NCBI GenBank assembly: GCA_944367565.1
Contig: CALVWR010000015.1
Coordinates: 1-47,123 of the forward strand
DNA from: an uncultured Clostridia bacterium
Lineage (GTDB): Bacteria; Bacillota; Clostridia; Christensenellales; Borkfalkiaceae
Length of the DNA: 47,123 nt
Direction of reading: 5' to 3'
The notes below the pieces were generated by a model that was given only the letters and a program-made list of their open reading frames with translations, did no database searches and was not told the origin of the DNA. Shown here one piece after another: positions 15,477 through 22,224 of the stretch. Each line of letters begins with the position of its first letter. Position 1 is the first letter of the stretch. Made by a program: the position numbers and the translations under genes.

Positions 15477-16148
15477 ATGAGAATGAGAAGAAAAAAACAT
15501 CTCGATGAAAGACTGCTCAATGTAAAGGACGTTCTCTACGTCCTCGAAAGCCGCGAGTTTTATCAAAAAAGCAAAGAGGAAAAAACTTCGCTTTTCGATC
15601 TTGCGGCGCTTTTCGGCAACGATAATCCCGTAGAGGCCGAAATCGGCTGCGGACGCGGAAAATTTCTCACCGAAACGGCGCTCCTTCATCCGCAGATCAA
15701 CTTCATCGGTATTGAAAAACTTTCAAACGTCATCGTCGCCGCCGCCGAAAAAGCCAAAAACCTGCATCTGAAAAATATCGTGTTTCTCAATCTCAGCGCC
15801 GAAAATGCCGATTGCTTCTTGCCGCTTCATTCCCTAAGAAAAATTTATCTCAATTTTTCCTGCCCTTACCCGAAAAATACGTACGCAAACCGGCGGCTGA
15901 CCTCGGCAAGATTCCTCGAACTTTATAAAACGTTGCTCGCTTCGGACGGGGAAATCTGGCTAAAAACCGATAATATGCCCTTTTTCGAATATTCCTTGGA
16001 AAGTTTTTCCGCCTGCGGGTATTCCTTGAAAAATATTTCCCTCGATCTCCATCACAGCGGCTTCAAAGGAAATATCACCACCGAATACGAAGAACGCTTT
16101 CTCCGCTACGGAAAGCCCATCTACCGCCTCGAAGCCTTCCTCAGGTAA
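15477..16148 (+). CDS. TrmB-like tRNA (guanine-N7)-methyltransferase
   Basis: A 223-residue SAM-dependent methyltransferase of the TrmB family, which makes m7G46 in tRNA. The SAM motif EIGCGRGKFL is near residue 54, FIGIEKLSNVIV follows, and the C-terminal signature TEYEERFLRYGKPIYRLE fits the family. The usual DPWPKxRHxKRR block is diverged to NFSCPYPKNTYANRRL, so the Asp before PWPK is Cys and the His is Tyr-Ala-Asn. It is therefore either a divergent TrmB or a paralogue with altered specificity. The start is ATG 15477; longer in-frame starts would cross the promoter. Codon choice looks richer in C and poorer in G than in the aro genes. It overlaps the convergent XRE gene by eight bases. 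Confidence 0.82.
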   Translation: MRMRRKKHLDERLLNVKDVLYVLESREFYQKSKEEKTSLFDLAALFGNDNPVEAEIGCGRGKFLTETALLHPQINFIGIEKLSNVIVAAAEKAKNLHLKNIVFLNLSAENADCFLPLHSLRKIYLNFSCPYPKNTYANRRLTSARFLELYKTLLASDGEIWLKTDNMPFFEYSLESFSACGYSLKNISLDLHHSGFKGNITTEYEERFLRYGKPIYRLEAFLR

Positions 16149-16353
16149 CGGACTTTTTGCAGTATTCTTCGAATAAATCGTTCGGCGTGCATTCCAGAAT
16201 GTCGCAAAGCGCCTGCAAGTTCTCGAATTTGATGGAACTCGTCTGTCCCGAGATCAGTCGGTTGAAGTTCTGATAGCTCAGTCCCATCTGCATATACAAC
16301 CAGTACTTGCTTTTGTTTTTTTCCTGCAATATTTCTTTGATGCGTAATTTCAT
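16141..16353 (-). CDS. Small XRE-family helix-turn-helix regulator
   Basis: A 70-residue protein consisting of one Cro/CI-type helix-turn-helix domain: KEILQEKNKSKYWLYMQMG, then the recognition-helix region LSYQNFNRLISG, then LQALCDILECTPNDLFEE. Such short proteins resemble YozG/YgzD-type regulators with no effector domain. The ribosome binding site is weak (AGGTTAG on the minus strand). It is divergent from the NatAB operon and 163 bp from natA, so it is a candidate repressor of that operon; the palindrome at 16426-16447 is a candidate site. Its 3' end overlaps the trmB end. DNA binding is confidently predicted, but the target is inference. Confidence 0.85.
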   Translation of the reverse strand: MKLRIKEILQEKNKSKYWLYMQMGLSYQNFNRLISGQTSSIKFENLQALCDILECTPNDLFEEYCKKSVT

Positions 16354-16412
16354 ATCTAACCTGTAAATATCTTATTTCTACATGATATATTTAATTATAT
16401 TGCGCAAAAAAT

Positions 16413-16447
16413 TTGACAAATAGACGTGTACATTATATAATGTATAC
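16413..16447 (+). promoter_or_regulatory. Consensus promoter with overlapping palindromic operator (natAB)
   Basis: A perfect sigma-A promoter: TTGACA (16413-16418), 17-nt spacer, TATAAT (16436-16441). A perfect 16-bp palindrome TACATTATATAATGTA (16429-16444), extending to 22 bp with one mismatched pair (16426-16447), covers the -10 box. This is a classic repressor operator position. The GTGTA half-sites recall GntR/YtrA-type operators, but no such regulator is in the window. Confidence 0.8.
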
Positions 16448-16516
16448 ATACAATGATATCTGAAAAAACCGGAAAGAGGCGTCGGGGAAGCGACGCAGAC
16501 CGTGAGGAGGACGGAG

Positions 16517-17302
16517 ATGGAAGAGATGCTGCAAGTCTGCGGATTGAAAAAGACGTTCAGATTGTCCGCAAAGCAGAGGAAGATCGAAAAGACGGGATTG
16601 CGGGAAAAGGTGGCGTTAAACGGGTTGTCGTTCAAGGCGTACGGCGGAGAAGTTTACGGACTGTTGGGGCCGAACGGAGCGGGGAAGACGACGTGTTTAC
16701 GGATTTTGTCTACGCTGATCAAGCCGGACGAAGGCGACGCGTATATCTGCGGAGCGAGCGTGGTGAAGGAAGAAGAGAAGGTGCGGAAAAAGATCGGATT
16801 TTTAACGAGCGAGCTCAAGCTGGAAGATTTTTTCACGCCGAATTATCTGTTTGATTATTTCAGCGCGCTGCACGGCATTGACGAAAGGCGTCGGGAAGAG
16901 CGGAAGCGGGAGTTGTTCGGACAGTTCGGGATAGACCGGTTTGCGGAGGTGAAGATTGCGGATCTTTCTACGGGGATGAAGCAGAAGGTATCGATTGTGA
17001 TCTCCATCGTGCACGATCCGGAAGTGATCATATTTGACGAGCCGACCAACGGGTTGGACGTCATCACGGCGAAAACGGTGACGGATTTTCTTCTTGAGCA
17101 GAAGCGGCAGGGAAAATGCGTTGTGGTATCGACGCATATTTTCTCCTTAGTGGAAAAGATCTGCGACAGAGTGGGCGTGATCATCGAAGGAAAGTTATTT
17201 GCGGACGGCACGCTGGAAGAAGTATGCGGAGGCCTGAGTATGGAGGATCGTTTTTTTCAGATGTACTGGGAAAGCTGCAAAGAAAGGGGGGAAGTGATAT
17301 GA
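16517..17302 (+). CDS. natA: ABC transporter ATP-binding protein, NatA-like
   Basis: A 261-residue ABC ATPase. Walker A is GPNGAGKTT, the signature is LSTGMKQKV, Walker B is VIIFDEPT, and the switch histidine is in STHIF. Sequence style and the partner permease match NatA of the NatAB Na+ exporter and related drug or antibiotic exporters. The N-terminus carries a short basic insertion (residues about 14-26, RLSAKQRKIEKTG) before the first strand. The start is ATG 16517, six bases after GAGGAGG; a GTG at 16502 lies inside the ribosome binding site region and is rejected. It overlaps natB by four bases (ATGA). Substrate is unproven; Na+ is the family default. Confidence 0.88.
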   Translation: MEEMLQVCGLKKTFRLSAKQRKIEKTGLREKVALNGLSFKAYGGEVYGLLGPNGAGKTTCLRILSTLIKPDEGDAYICGASVVKEEEKVRKKIGFLTSELKLEDFFTPNYLFDYFSALHGIDERRREERKRELFGQFGIDRFAEVKIADLSTGMKQKVSIVISIVHDPEVIIFDEPTNGLDVITAKTVTDFLLEQKRQGKCVVVSTHIFSLVEKICDRVGVIIEGKLFADGTLEEVCGGLSMEDRFFQMYWESCKERGEVI

Positions 17303-18459
17303 AAGGGTGGCTGCCGGTATTCAAGAAGGAGCTGTTGCGTTTTTTCAAAGACAGGCGGATGGTGCTGGGCGTACTGATTCTTCCGGGGTTGCTGATCTAT
17401 CTGGTATATTCGTTTATGGGCGAAGGACTCAGCGGACTGATGGGGAACGGCGAGCATACGCCGACGGCTTACGTGCAGAATATGCCCGAAGGCTGGGGCG
17501 AAACAGTGTTCGGGGAACAGATCCTTGCGGAAACGGTCACGGAAGAGGGTGCGGAAGCGGCAAAGACGGCGGTTAAGAACGGAGAAAGGGATCTTTTTAT
17601 CGTATTCCCCGAAAATTTTAAGATAGAAAAGCCTCAGGAAGGCGAGCCGATTCCGAATATTGCAATTTATTACAATGCGGCGGAAACAAATTCTTCCGCG
17701 GCGTATACGCTGATGAGCACCATCCTCAACGAGCTGGAGTTTTTCGGCGAAAACAAGTACGATATCAACAATCCCGAGGCGGGGATTCAGTATAATCTGG
17801 CGTCGGATAAGGATATGTCGAGCATGATCTTTTCCATGATCATGCCGCTGCTCATCATGATATTCGTCTTCTCGGGGGCGATGTCCGTCGCGCCGGAATC
17901 CATCGCCGGAGAAAAGGAACGCGGCACGTTTGCCACGCTTCTCGTCACGCCGGTATCGAGGGCGGGGGTGGCGATCGGCAAGATCGCCGCGTTGAGCATC
18001 ATTTCGGTGCTGTGCGGTCTGTCGTCGTTTGCAGGGATCATTCTGAGCCTTCCCAAAATGATCGGCACGGATATGAATACCGCCATTTATGCCGCGGGGG
18101 ATTACCTTGCGCTGTTCGGCGTGGTCATTTCCACGGTATTGCTGGCGGTCGCGTTGATCTCGGTGATCTCCGCCTTCGCAAAGAGCGTCAAGGAAGCCAC
18201 CGCTTACGTCACGCCGCTCATGATTTTAAATATGCTTCTGAGTATCACCTGTATGTTCGGAGACGGCGCGCCGACAAACCCGTTCCTGTATCTGATTCCG
18301 CTTTATAACAGCGTGCAGTCTCTCCACGCCGTGTTTTCCTTCTCGGTCGTCCCGCTTAACCTTGTGATCGCCGTGATTTCGAACATCGTGTATACGCTGG
18401 CGTTGGTATTCCTGCTCACATGGATGTTCAAAAACGAAAAGATCATGTTCCGAAAATAA
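17299..18459 (+). CDS. natB: ABC transporter permease, NatB-like (ABC-2 type)
   Basis: A 386-residue ABC-2 type membrane subunit. One transmembrane segment at residues about 22-42 is followed by a large extracytoplasmic domain (about 45-175), then five or six segments from about residue 185 to 380. The YSFMGEGLSGLMG and MSVAPESIAGEKERGTFATLLVTPVSR blocks are typical of the NatB/CcmB-like ABC-2 family, with the conserved glutamate-containing loop after the second segment. It forms a dimer-type exporter with NatA. The start is ATG 17299, translationally coupled to natA. It is the last gene of the operon, and the terminator at 18622-18660 lies 160 bp further on. Confidence 0.87.
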   Translation: MKGWLPVFKKELLRFFKDRRMVLGVLILPGLLIYLVYSFMGEGLSGLMGNGEHTPTAYVQNMPEGWGETVFGEQILAETVTEEGAEAAKTAVKNGERDLFIVFPENFKIEKPQEGEPIPNIAIYYNAAETNSSAAYTLMSTILNELEFFGENKYDINNPEAGIQYNLASDKDMSSMIFSMIMPLLIMIFVFSGAMSVAPESIAGEKERGTFATLLVTPVSRAGVAIGKIAALSIISVLCGLSSFAGIILSLPKMIGTDMNTAIYAAGDYLALFGVVISTVLLAVALISVISAFAKSVKEATAYVTPLMILNMLLSITCMFGDGAPTNPFLYLIPLYNSVQSLHAVFSFSVVPLNLVIAVISNIVYTLALVFLLTWMFKNEKIMFRK

Positions 18460-18621
18460 GGATGTCGCCTGCCTCGGAAAACGGTATTTATTCCGGTTTT
18501 TCAAAGCGATGACGGATTCATTTTTCCTTTGTGCGACGGAAATGTTTGCAAGCCGATATTTCGCGGGAAAATCTTTCGCTGTTTTGCCGCTTCCCGCCGC
18601 ATTGCGGAAAAAAGTAATTTG

Positions 18622-18660
18622 CGCCGTTTTCCGATCGCTGTCGGAAAACGGCGTTTTTTT
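18622..18660 (+). terminator. Terminator of natAB
   Basis: A perfect 13-bp stem (18622-18634 with 18641-18653), loop TCGCTG, followed by seven T (18654-18660). Confidence 0.93.
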
Positions 18661-18702
18661 CAGAAACAAAAAACGGCGGATGGCAGAAAGCGGTTAAAAT
18701 AT

Positions 18703-18731
18703 TTGCCAAACGCGCAAAATTAAGGTATAAT
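18703..18731 (+). promoter_or_regulatory. Promoter of nfnA
   Basis: TTGCCA (18703-18708), a 17-nt spacer and TATAAT (18726-18731), about 36 nt from the predicted start to the ATG at 18774. Confidence 0.75.
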
Positions 18732-18773
18732 AGGATAGCGAAAAGAACGGTTATATCCGTGCGGGAGAAAAAT

Positions 18774-19619
18774 ATGTATAAAATCGTCAGAAAAAAAAGT
18801 CTGAATCCCACCGTCACGCTGATGGATGTGGAAGCGCCTCTCATCGCAAAAAAAGCACAGCCGGGGCAGTTTATTATTTTGCGTGTCGATGAAAACGGGG
18901 AAAGAATTCCTTTGACCATTGCCGATTATGACGTCGAAAAAGGCACGGTGACCATCATTTTCCAGATCGTCGGCGCCACGACGGAAAAGCTCAACCATCT
19001 GCAAGAAGGGGATTCGATTCACGATTTCGTGGGACCGCTCGGCACCCCGTCGCATCTGGAAGGATTGAAAAAAGTTGCCGTTGTCGGCGGCGGCGTCGGG
19101 TGCGCCATCGCGTATCCCGTAGCCAAAAAATTGCATAAACTCGGGGCGGAAGTTCATTCCGTGGCAGGATTCAGAAACAAGGACCTCGTCATTCTGGAAG
19201 ACGAATTCAAAGCGGTCAGCGACCGTTACGTCATCGTGACCGACGACGGCTCATACGGCAAGAAAGGACTTGTGACCGACGCTTTAAAAGAACTCATCGA
19301 AAACGGAAACGAGTATGACGAAGTGATCGCCATCGGTCCCGTGATTATGATGAAATTCGTCTGTAAACTCACGAAAGAATACAACATCAAAACGGTCGTA
19401 TCGATGAATCCGATCATGATCGACGGCACGGGAATGTGCGGGGGATGTCGTCTGACCGTCGGCGGCAAGACGAAATTCGCCTGCGTGGACGGACCCGATT
19501 TTGACGGTCACGAAGTGGATTTCGACGAAGCGATGAACCGCGGCTCGATGTATCGGGATTTTGAGCGTCATGCGTATGAAGAAACGTGCAATCTCTTCAA
19601 AAAGGAAACGTCCGAATAA
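18774..19619 (+). CDS. nfnA: NfnA-like FAD/NAD-binding subunit with [2Fe-2S] cluster
   Basis: A 281-residue protein of the ferredoxin reductase-like family that includes NfnA, PyrK and sulfide dehydrogenase alpha. The FAD-binding beta-barrel covers about residues 1-95 (PGQFIILRVDENGERIPLTI), and the nucleotide-binding fold starts at GGGVGCAIAYP near residue 107. Near the C-terminus MCGGCRLTVGGKTKFACVDG supplies four cysteines for a [2Fe-2S] cluster. With the GltD-like protein encoded just downstream it makes up an NfnAB-type NADH-dependent ferredoxin:NADP+ oxidoreductase, which bifurcates electrons in anaerobes. The start is ATG 18774, seven bases after GGAG. A PyrK role is less likely, as no pyrD lies nearby. 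Confidence 0.88.
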   Translation: MYKIVRKKSLNPTVTLMDVEAPLIAKKAQPGQFIILRVDENGERIPLTIADYDVEKGTVTIIFQIVGATTEKLNHLQEGDSIHDFVGPLGTPSHLEGLKKVAVVGGGVGCAIAYPVAKKLHKLGAEVHSVAGFRNKDLVILEDEFKAVSDRYVIVTDDGSYGKKGLVTDALKELIENGNEYDEVIAIGPVIMMKFVCKLTKEYNIKTVVSMNPIMIDGTGMCGGCRLTVGGKTKFACVDGPDFDGHEVDFDEAMNRGSMYRDFERHAYEETCNLFKKETSE

Positions 19620-19935
19620 AAACGGAGCAAAAGTTGCCTTCTGAAATTGCCGTAATTCAGAACATTTTGAAACTTGGAAAAGAGAAGAACTTATTTTGCT
19701 GTTTTATCGGGAATTTGCGAAATGTCATGAGCATGACGGCCGACAGAGACGGATCTTCGCTCATTGCATCTGTTCGTAAACATACTCGGGGCAAATACGA
19801 AACGGAAAGGTTGTTTCGCCCTTATCCATGAACATGCATCATGCCGTTGCGGACGGCCGGCGCCTGTCGCGTTTCTTTGCAAAAGTACGGGAAATCGCGG
19901 GCGCAATGAAATAACGAACAAGGAGTTAAACCAAT
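19620..19935 (+). other. Unexplained 316-bp spacer between nfnA and nfnB
   Basis: This gap is unusually long for partner subunits that are normally adjacent. Open frames of up to about 80 codons exist on both strands, but none has a good ribosome binding site or a family I recognise. A small perfect hairpin (GTCATG, AG, CATGAC) lies near 19727. No promoter or terminator is convincing. It may be a decayed gene or an internal regulatory leader for nfnB. Confidence 0.5.
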
Positions 19936-21321
19936 ATGCCGAATATGTCGTTGAAAAAGAACGAAATGCCGTCGCAACCGGCGGACGTGAGGAACAAAAA
20001 TTTTTCGGAAGTGGCGCTCGGCTACAGCGAAGAACAGGCTGTAGACGAAGCGCAGCGATGCCTGCACTGCAAGCATAAACCGTGCGTGGGGGGATGTCCG
20101 GTGCAGATCGATATTCCCGCGTTTATCGAACGGGTCGCCGCCCGCGATTTTGAAGGCGCTTATCGCATCATCAGCGAGTCGAGTTCGCTGCCCGCCGTGT
20201 GCGGCAGGGTTTGTCCGCAGGAAACGCAGTGCGAAGCGAAATGCGTCAGGGGCATCAAGGGCGAACCGGTCGCCATCGGCAGACTGGAACGTTTTGTAGC
20301 GGATTATCACAACAGCCATGCGGCAAATGAAACCGTGCGTCCCGTTTCCAACGGACATAAAGTCGCCGTAATCGGCTCCGGACCGAGCGGACTGACCTGC
20401 GCCGGCGATCTGGCGAAAAAGGGATACGAAGTGACGGTCTTCGAAGCGCTACATACCGCAGGAGGCGTGCTCGTTTACGGGATTCCGGAATTTCGGTTGC
20501 CGAAAGTCATCGTGCAAAAGGAGATCGAAGGGCTGAAAGCGCTCGGCGTGAAAGTGGAAACCAATATGGTGATCGGCAAGGTGCTTTCCGTGGACGATCT
20601 GTTCGATATGGGCTTTGAAGCCGTGTTTATCGGCAGCGGCGCCGGATTGCCCAGATTTATGAATATTCCCGGAGAAAACGCAAAGGGCGTTTATTCCGCT
20701 AACGAGTTTTTAACGCGCGTCAATCTGATGAAGTCTTTCCGTGAAGATTGCGATACGCCCATCATGCACGCCCAAAACGTCGCCGTCGTCGGCGGCGGTA
20801 ACGTAGCCATGGACGCGGCAAGATGCGCCAAACGCCTGGGCGCGAAAAACGTCTATATCGTTTATCGCCGTTCGGAAAAGGAACTTCCCGCCCGTGCGGA
20901 AGAGGTGGAACACGCCAAGGAAGAGGGCATCATATTCAAATTGCTCAATAATCCCGTGAAGATTCTGACCGACGAACGGGATTTCGTTTCCGGAATCGAA
21001 TGTGTGGAAATGACGCTGGGCGAACCCGATGAATCGGGCCGTCGCCGTCCGGTGGAAAAGGAGGGCAGTAATTTCGTTCTCAATGTGGATTGCGTAATCA
21101 TGGCGATCGGCACCTCTCCGAATCCTCTCATCAAATCGACGACGAAAGGTCTCGAAACGGAAAAATGGGGCGGGATCATCGTCAACGAACACGGAAAAAC
21201 GTCCCGCGAAGGGGTCTATGCCGGCGGTGACGCCGTGACGGGCGCCGCCACCGTGATTCTGGCGATGGGCGCGGGCAAAACCGCTGCGTACGCCATCGAC
21301 GAAAGTCTGAAAAACAAATAG
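19936..21321 (+). CDS. nfnB: NfnB-like GltD-family oxidoreductase
   Basis: A 461-residue FAD- and iron-sulfur-containing protein of the glutamate synthase small-subunit family. The N-terminal cysteine-rich part (CLHCKHKPCVGGCPVQIDIP and CGRVCPQETQCEAKCVRG) binds two [4Fe-4S] clusters. The FAD-binding motif is VIGSGPSGLTCAG near residue 147, the NADPH-binding fold is VVGGGNVAMDAAR near residue 280, and GVYAGGDAVTGAATV near the C-terminus is the usual flavin contact. Together with NfnA it can transfer electrons between NADH, NADPH and ferredoxin. No glutamate synthase large subunit is present, which favours the Nfn reading. The start is ATG 19936 with AAGGAG upstream. Confidence 0.88.
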   Translation: MPNMSLKKNEMPSQPADVRNKNFSEVALGYSEEQAVDEAQRCLHCKHKPCVGGCPVQIDIPAFIERVAARDFEGAYRIISESSSLPAVCGRVCPQETQCEAKCVRGIKGEPVAIGRLERFVADYHNSHAANETVRPVSNGHKVAVIGSGPSGLTCAGDLAKKGYEVTVFEALHTAGGVLVYGIPEFRLPKVIVQKEIEGLKALGVKVETNMVIGKVLSVDDLFDMGFEAVFIGSGAGLPRFMNIPGENAKGVYSANEFLTRVNLMKSFREDCDTPIMHAQNVAVVGGGNVAMDAARCAKRLGAKNVYIVYRRSEKELPARAEEVEHAKEEGIIFKLLNNPVKILTDERDFVSGIECVEMTLGEPDESGRRRPVEKEGSNFVLNVDCVIMAIGTSPNPLIKSTTKGLETEKWGGIIVNEHGKTSREGVYAGGDAVTGAATVILAMGAGKTAAYAIDESLKNK

Positions 21322-21390
21322 CGTTTGTTTTACAAGAGGCGTTCTCCAATGCAGAGCAACACCGAATTGTATAATTTTCCGATAAAAAGA

Positions 21391-21422
21391 ACGGCGCGGA
21401 GATCAGAAAATCTCCGCGCCGT
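21391..21422. terminator. Terminator between nfnB and the membrane protein gene
   Basis: A 13-bp perfect stem (21391-21403 with 21410-21422, loop CAGAAA). The minus-strand side is followed by TCTTTTTATC, the plus-strand side by a broken T run, so it probably serves both convergent genes, the minus-strand one best. Confidence 0.8.
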
Positions 21423-21496
21423 CTGTAATTTTTCCGTTCGAGTCGTTTCCTCTGCGTATTTACAGGTGTCTTTGCGCCGTCTGTAATTTTCCCGTT
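21416..21496 (+). repeat. Near-identical 23-bp direct repeat
   Basis: Copy 1 at 21416-21438 and copy 2 at 21474-21496 match at 22 of 23 positions and start 58 bp apart. Copy 1 includes part of the 3' arm of the terminator; copy 2 lies just before the end of the membrane protein gene and has no hairpin partner. Confidence 0.75.
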
Positions 21497-21512
21497 GCCG
21501 CCGGATCTGTTT

Positions 21513-22118
21513 TTAAAAGCGACGGTATTTTGCGATTGCCGCAAGGAGAAAGAGCATCGCTTCGGTGAGAAGCGTTTGCAGAATCATGCATATTTTGAGA
21601 AGAATTTCCGCCGAAAAACCCGCCGTATAGAGGATGGCGAGTTCCGCCGCGCAGGCGAGAAGGAGTGCGACGGAAAGCAACAGATACGACGCGCGAAGGC
21701 GCGTCGTTTTTTCTTTGGCGACAAATAAAAACAGTGCGAAAAGATAATATGCCGCGTGCAGGCAGGCGGCGAGCGCATAGAAGAGAAAGCCGTGCGGCGT
21801 GAGTACGCCGCCGTAGATCTGCATCAGGACGGCGAAGACCTCGCTCGCCGCGACGAGCAAGAGGAAAATGCATTTTTTCGCGCCGTTTTTCACCGTCTGT
21901 TTGACGATGAGAAATAAAAGATAAGTGACGAGCGTCACCGCTTCGAGAATATATTCGTATATCGTGAAGAAAGCCGGGCGGGTAAAGGGAAAAACCGCGA
22001 GGAACACGCAGTCGGTCAGCGCGAGAAAGATCAGCGCGATCTTCCAACGTTTAAAAGCGCGTATCGCACGCGGCGCTTTTTCGGCGCGCGTACCGTTTGC
22101 CGCGCATATCTTTTCCAT
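21513..22118 (-). CDS. Polytopic membrane protein of unknown function
   Basis: A 201-residue protein with about six predicted transmembrane segments, roughly at residues 27-45, 52-72, 82-101, 107-132, 143-163 and 170-195, and a basic N-terminal tail (about 25 residues). No catalytic or binding motif was recognised, and I do not assign a family. The start is ATG 22118 with a modest GGCGGTGAAG-type site upstream. It is on the minus strand downstream of the XRE-membrane protein, separated by 106 bp, and could be its functional neighbour. The hydrophobic profile and lack of charged residues within segments suggest a sensor, scaffold or small transporter. Confidence 0.7.
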   Translation of the reverse strand: MEKICAANGTRAEKAPRAIRAFKRWKIALIFLALTDCVFLAVFPFTRPAFFTIYEYILEAVTLVTYLLFLIVKQTVKNGAKKCIFLLLVAASEVFAVLMQIYGGVLTPHGFLFYALAACLHAAYYLFALFLFVAKEKTTRLRASYLLLSVALLLACAAELAILYTAGFSAEILLKICMILQTLLTEAMLFLLAAIAKYRRF

Positions 22119-22224
22119 AAAACTTCACCGCCTTTTCCTGTTCGTTTTCAGTATAACGCAAAAAGCGCGGTTTGTCAATGCCGTGCGCCGTTGCAACAGT
22201 GTGCCGTTTTCGTCTGTTCGGACG

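Larger units (their letters stand above)
18460..18773. other. Intergenic region, natB to nfnA
   Basis: The gap is 314 bp. It holds the terminator at 18622-18660 and the promoter at 18703-18731. The first 160 bp have short open frames, but none has a ribosome binding site or family resemblance that I recognise, and no RNA element was seen. Confidence 0.6.

Noticed and set aside
18509-18697. A possible small gene after natB
   Set aside because: It spans the natAB terminator and has no ribosome binding site.
19586-19831. A possible small gene in the nfnA-nfnB spacer
   Set aside because: No ribosome binding site and no recognised family; it starts inside nfnA. Kept only as an unexplained spacer.
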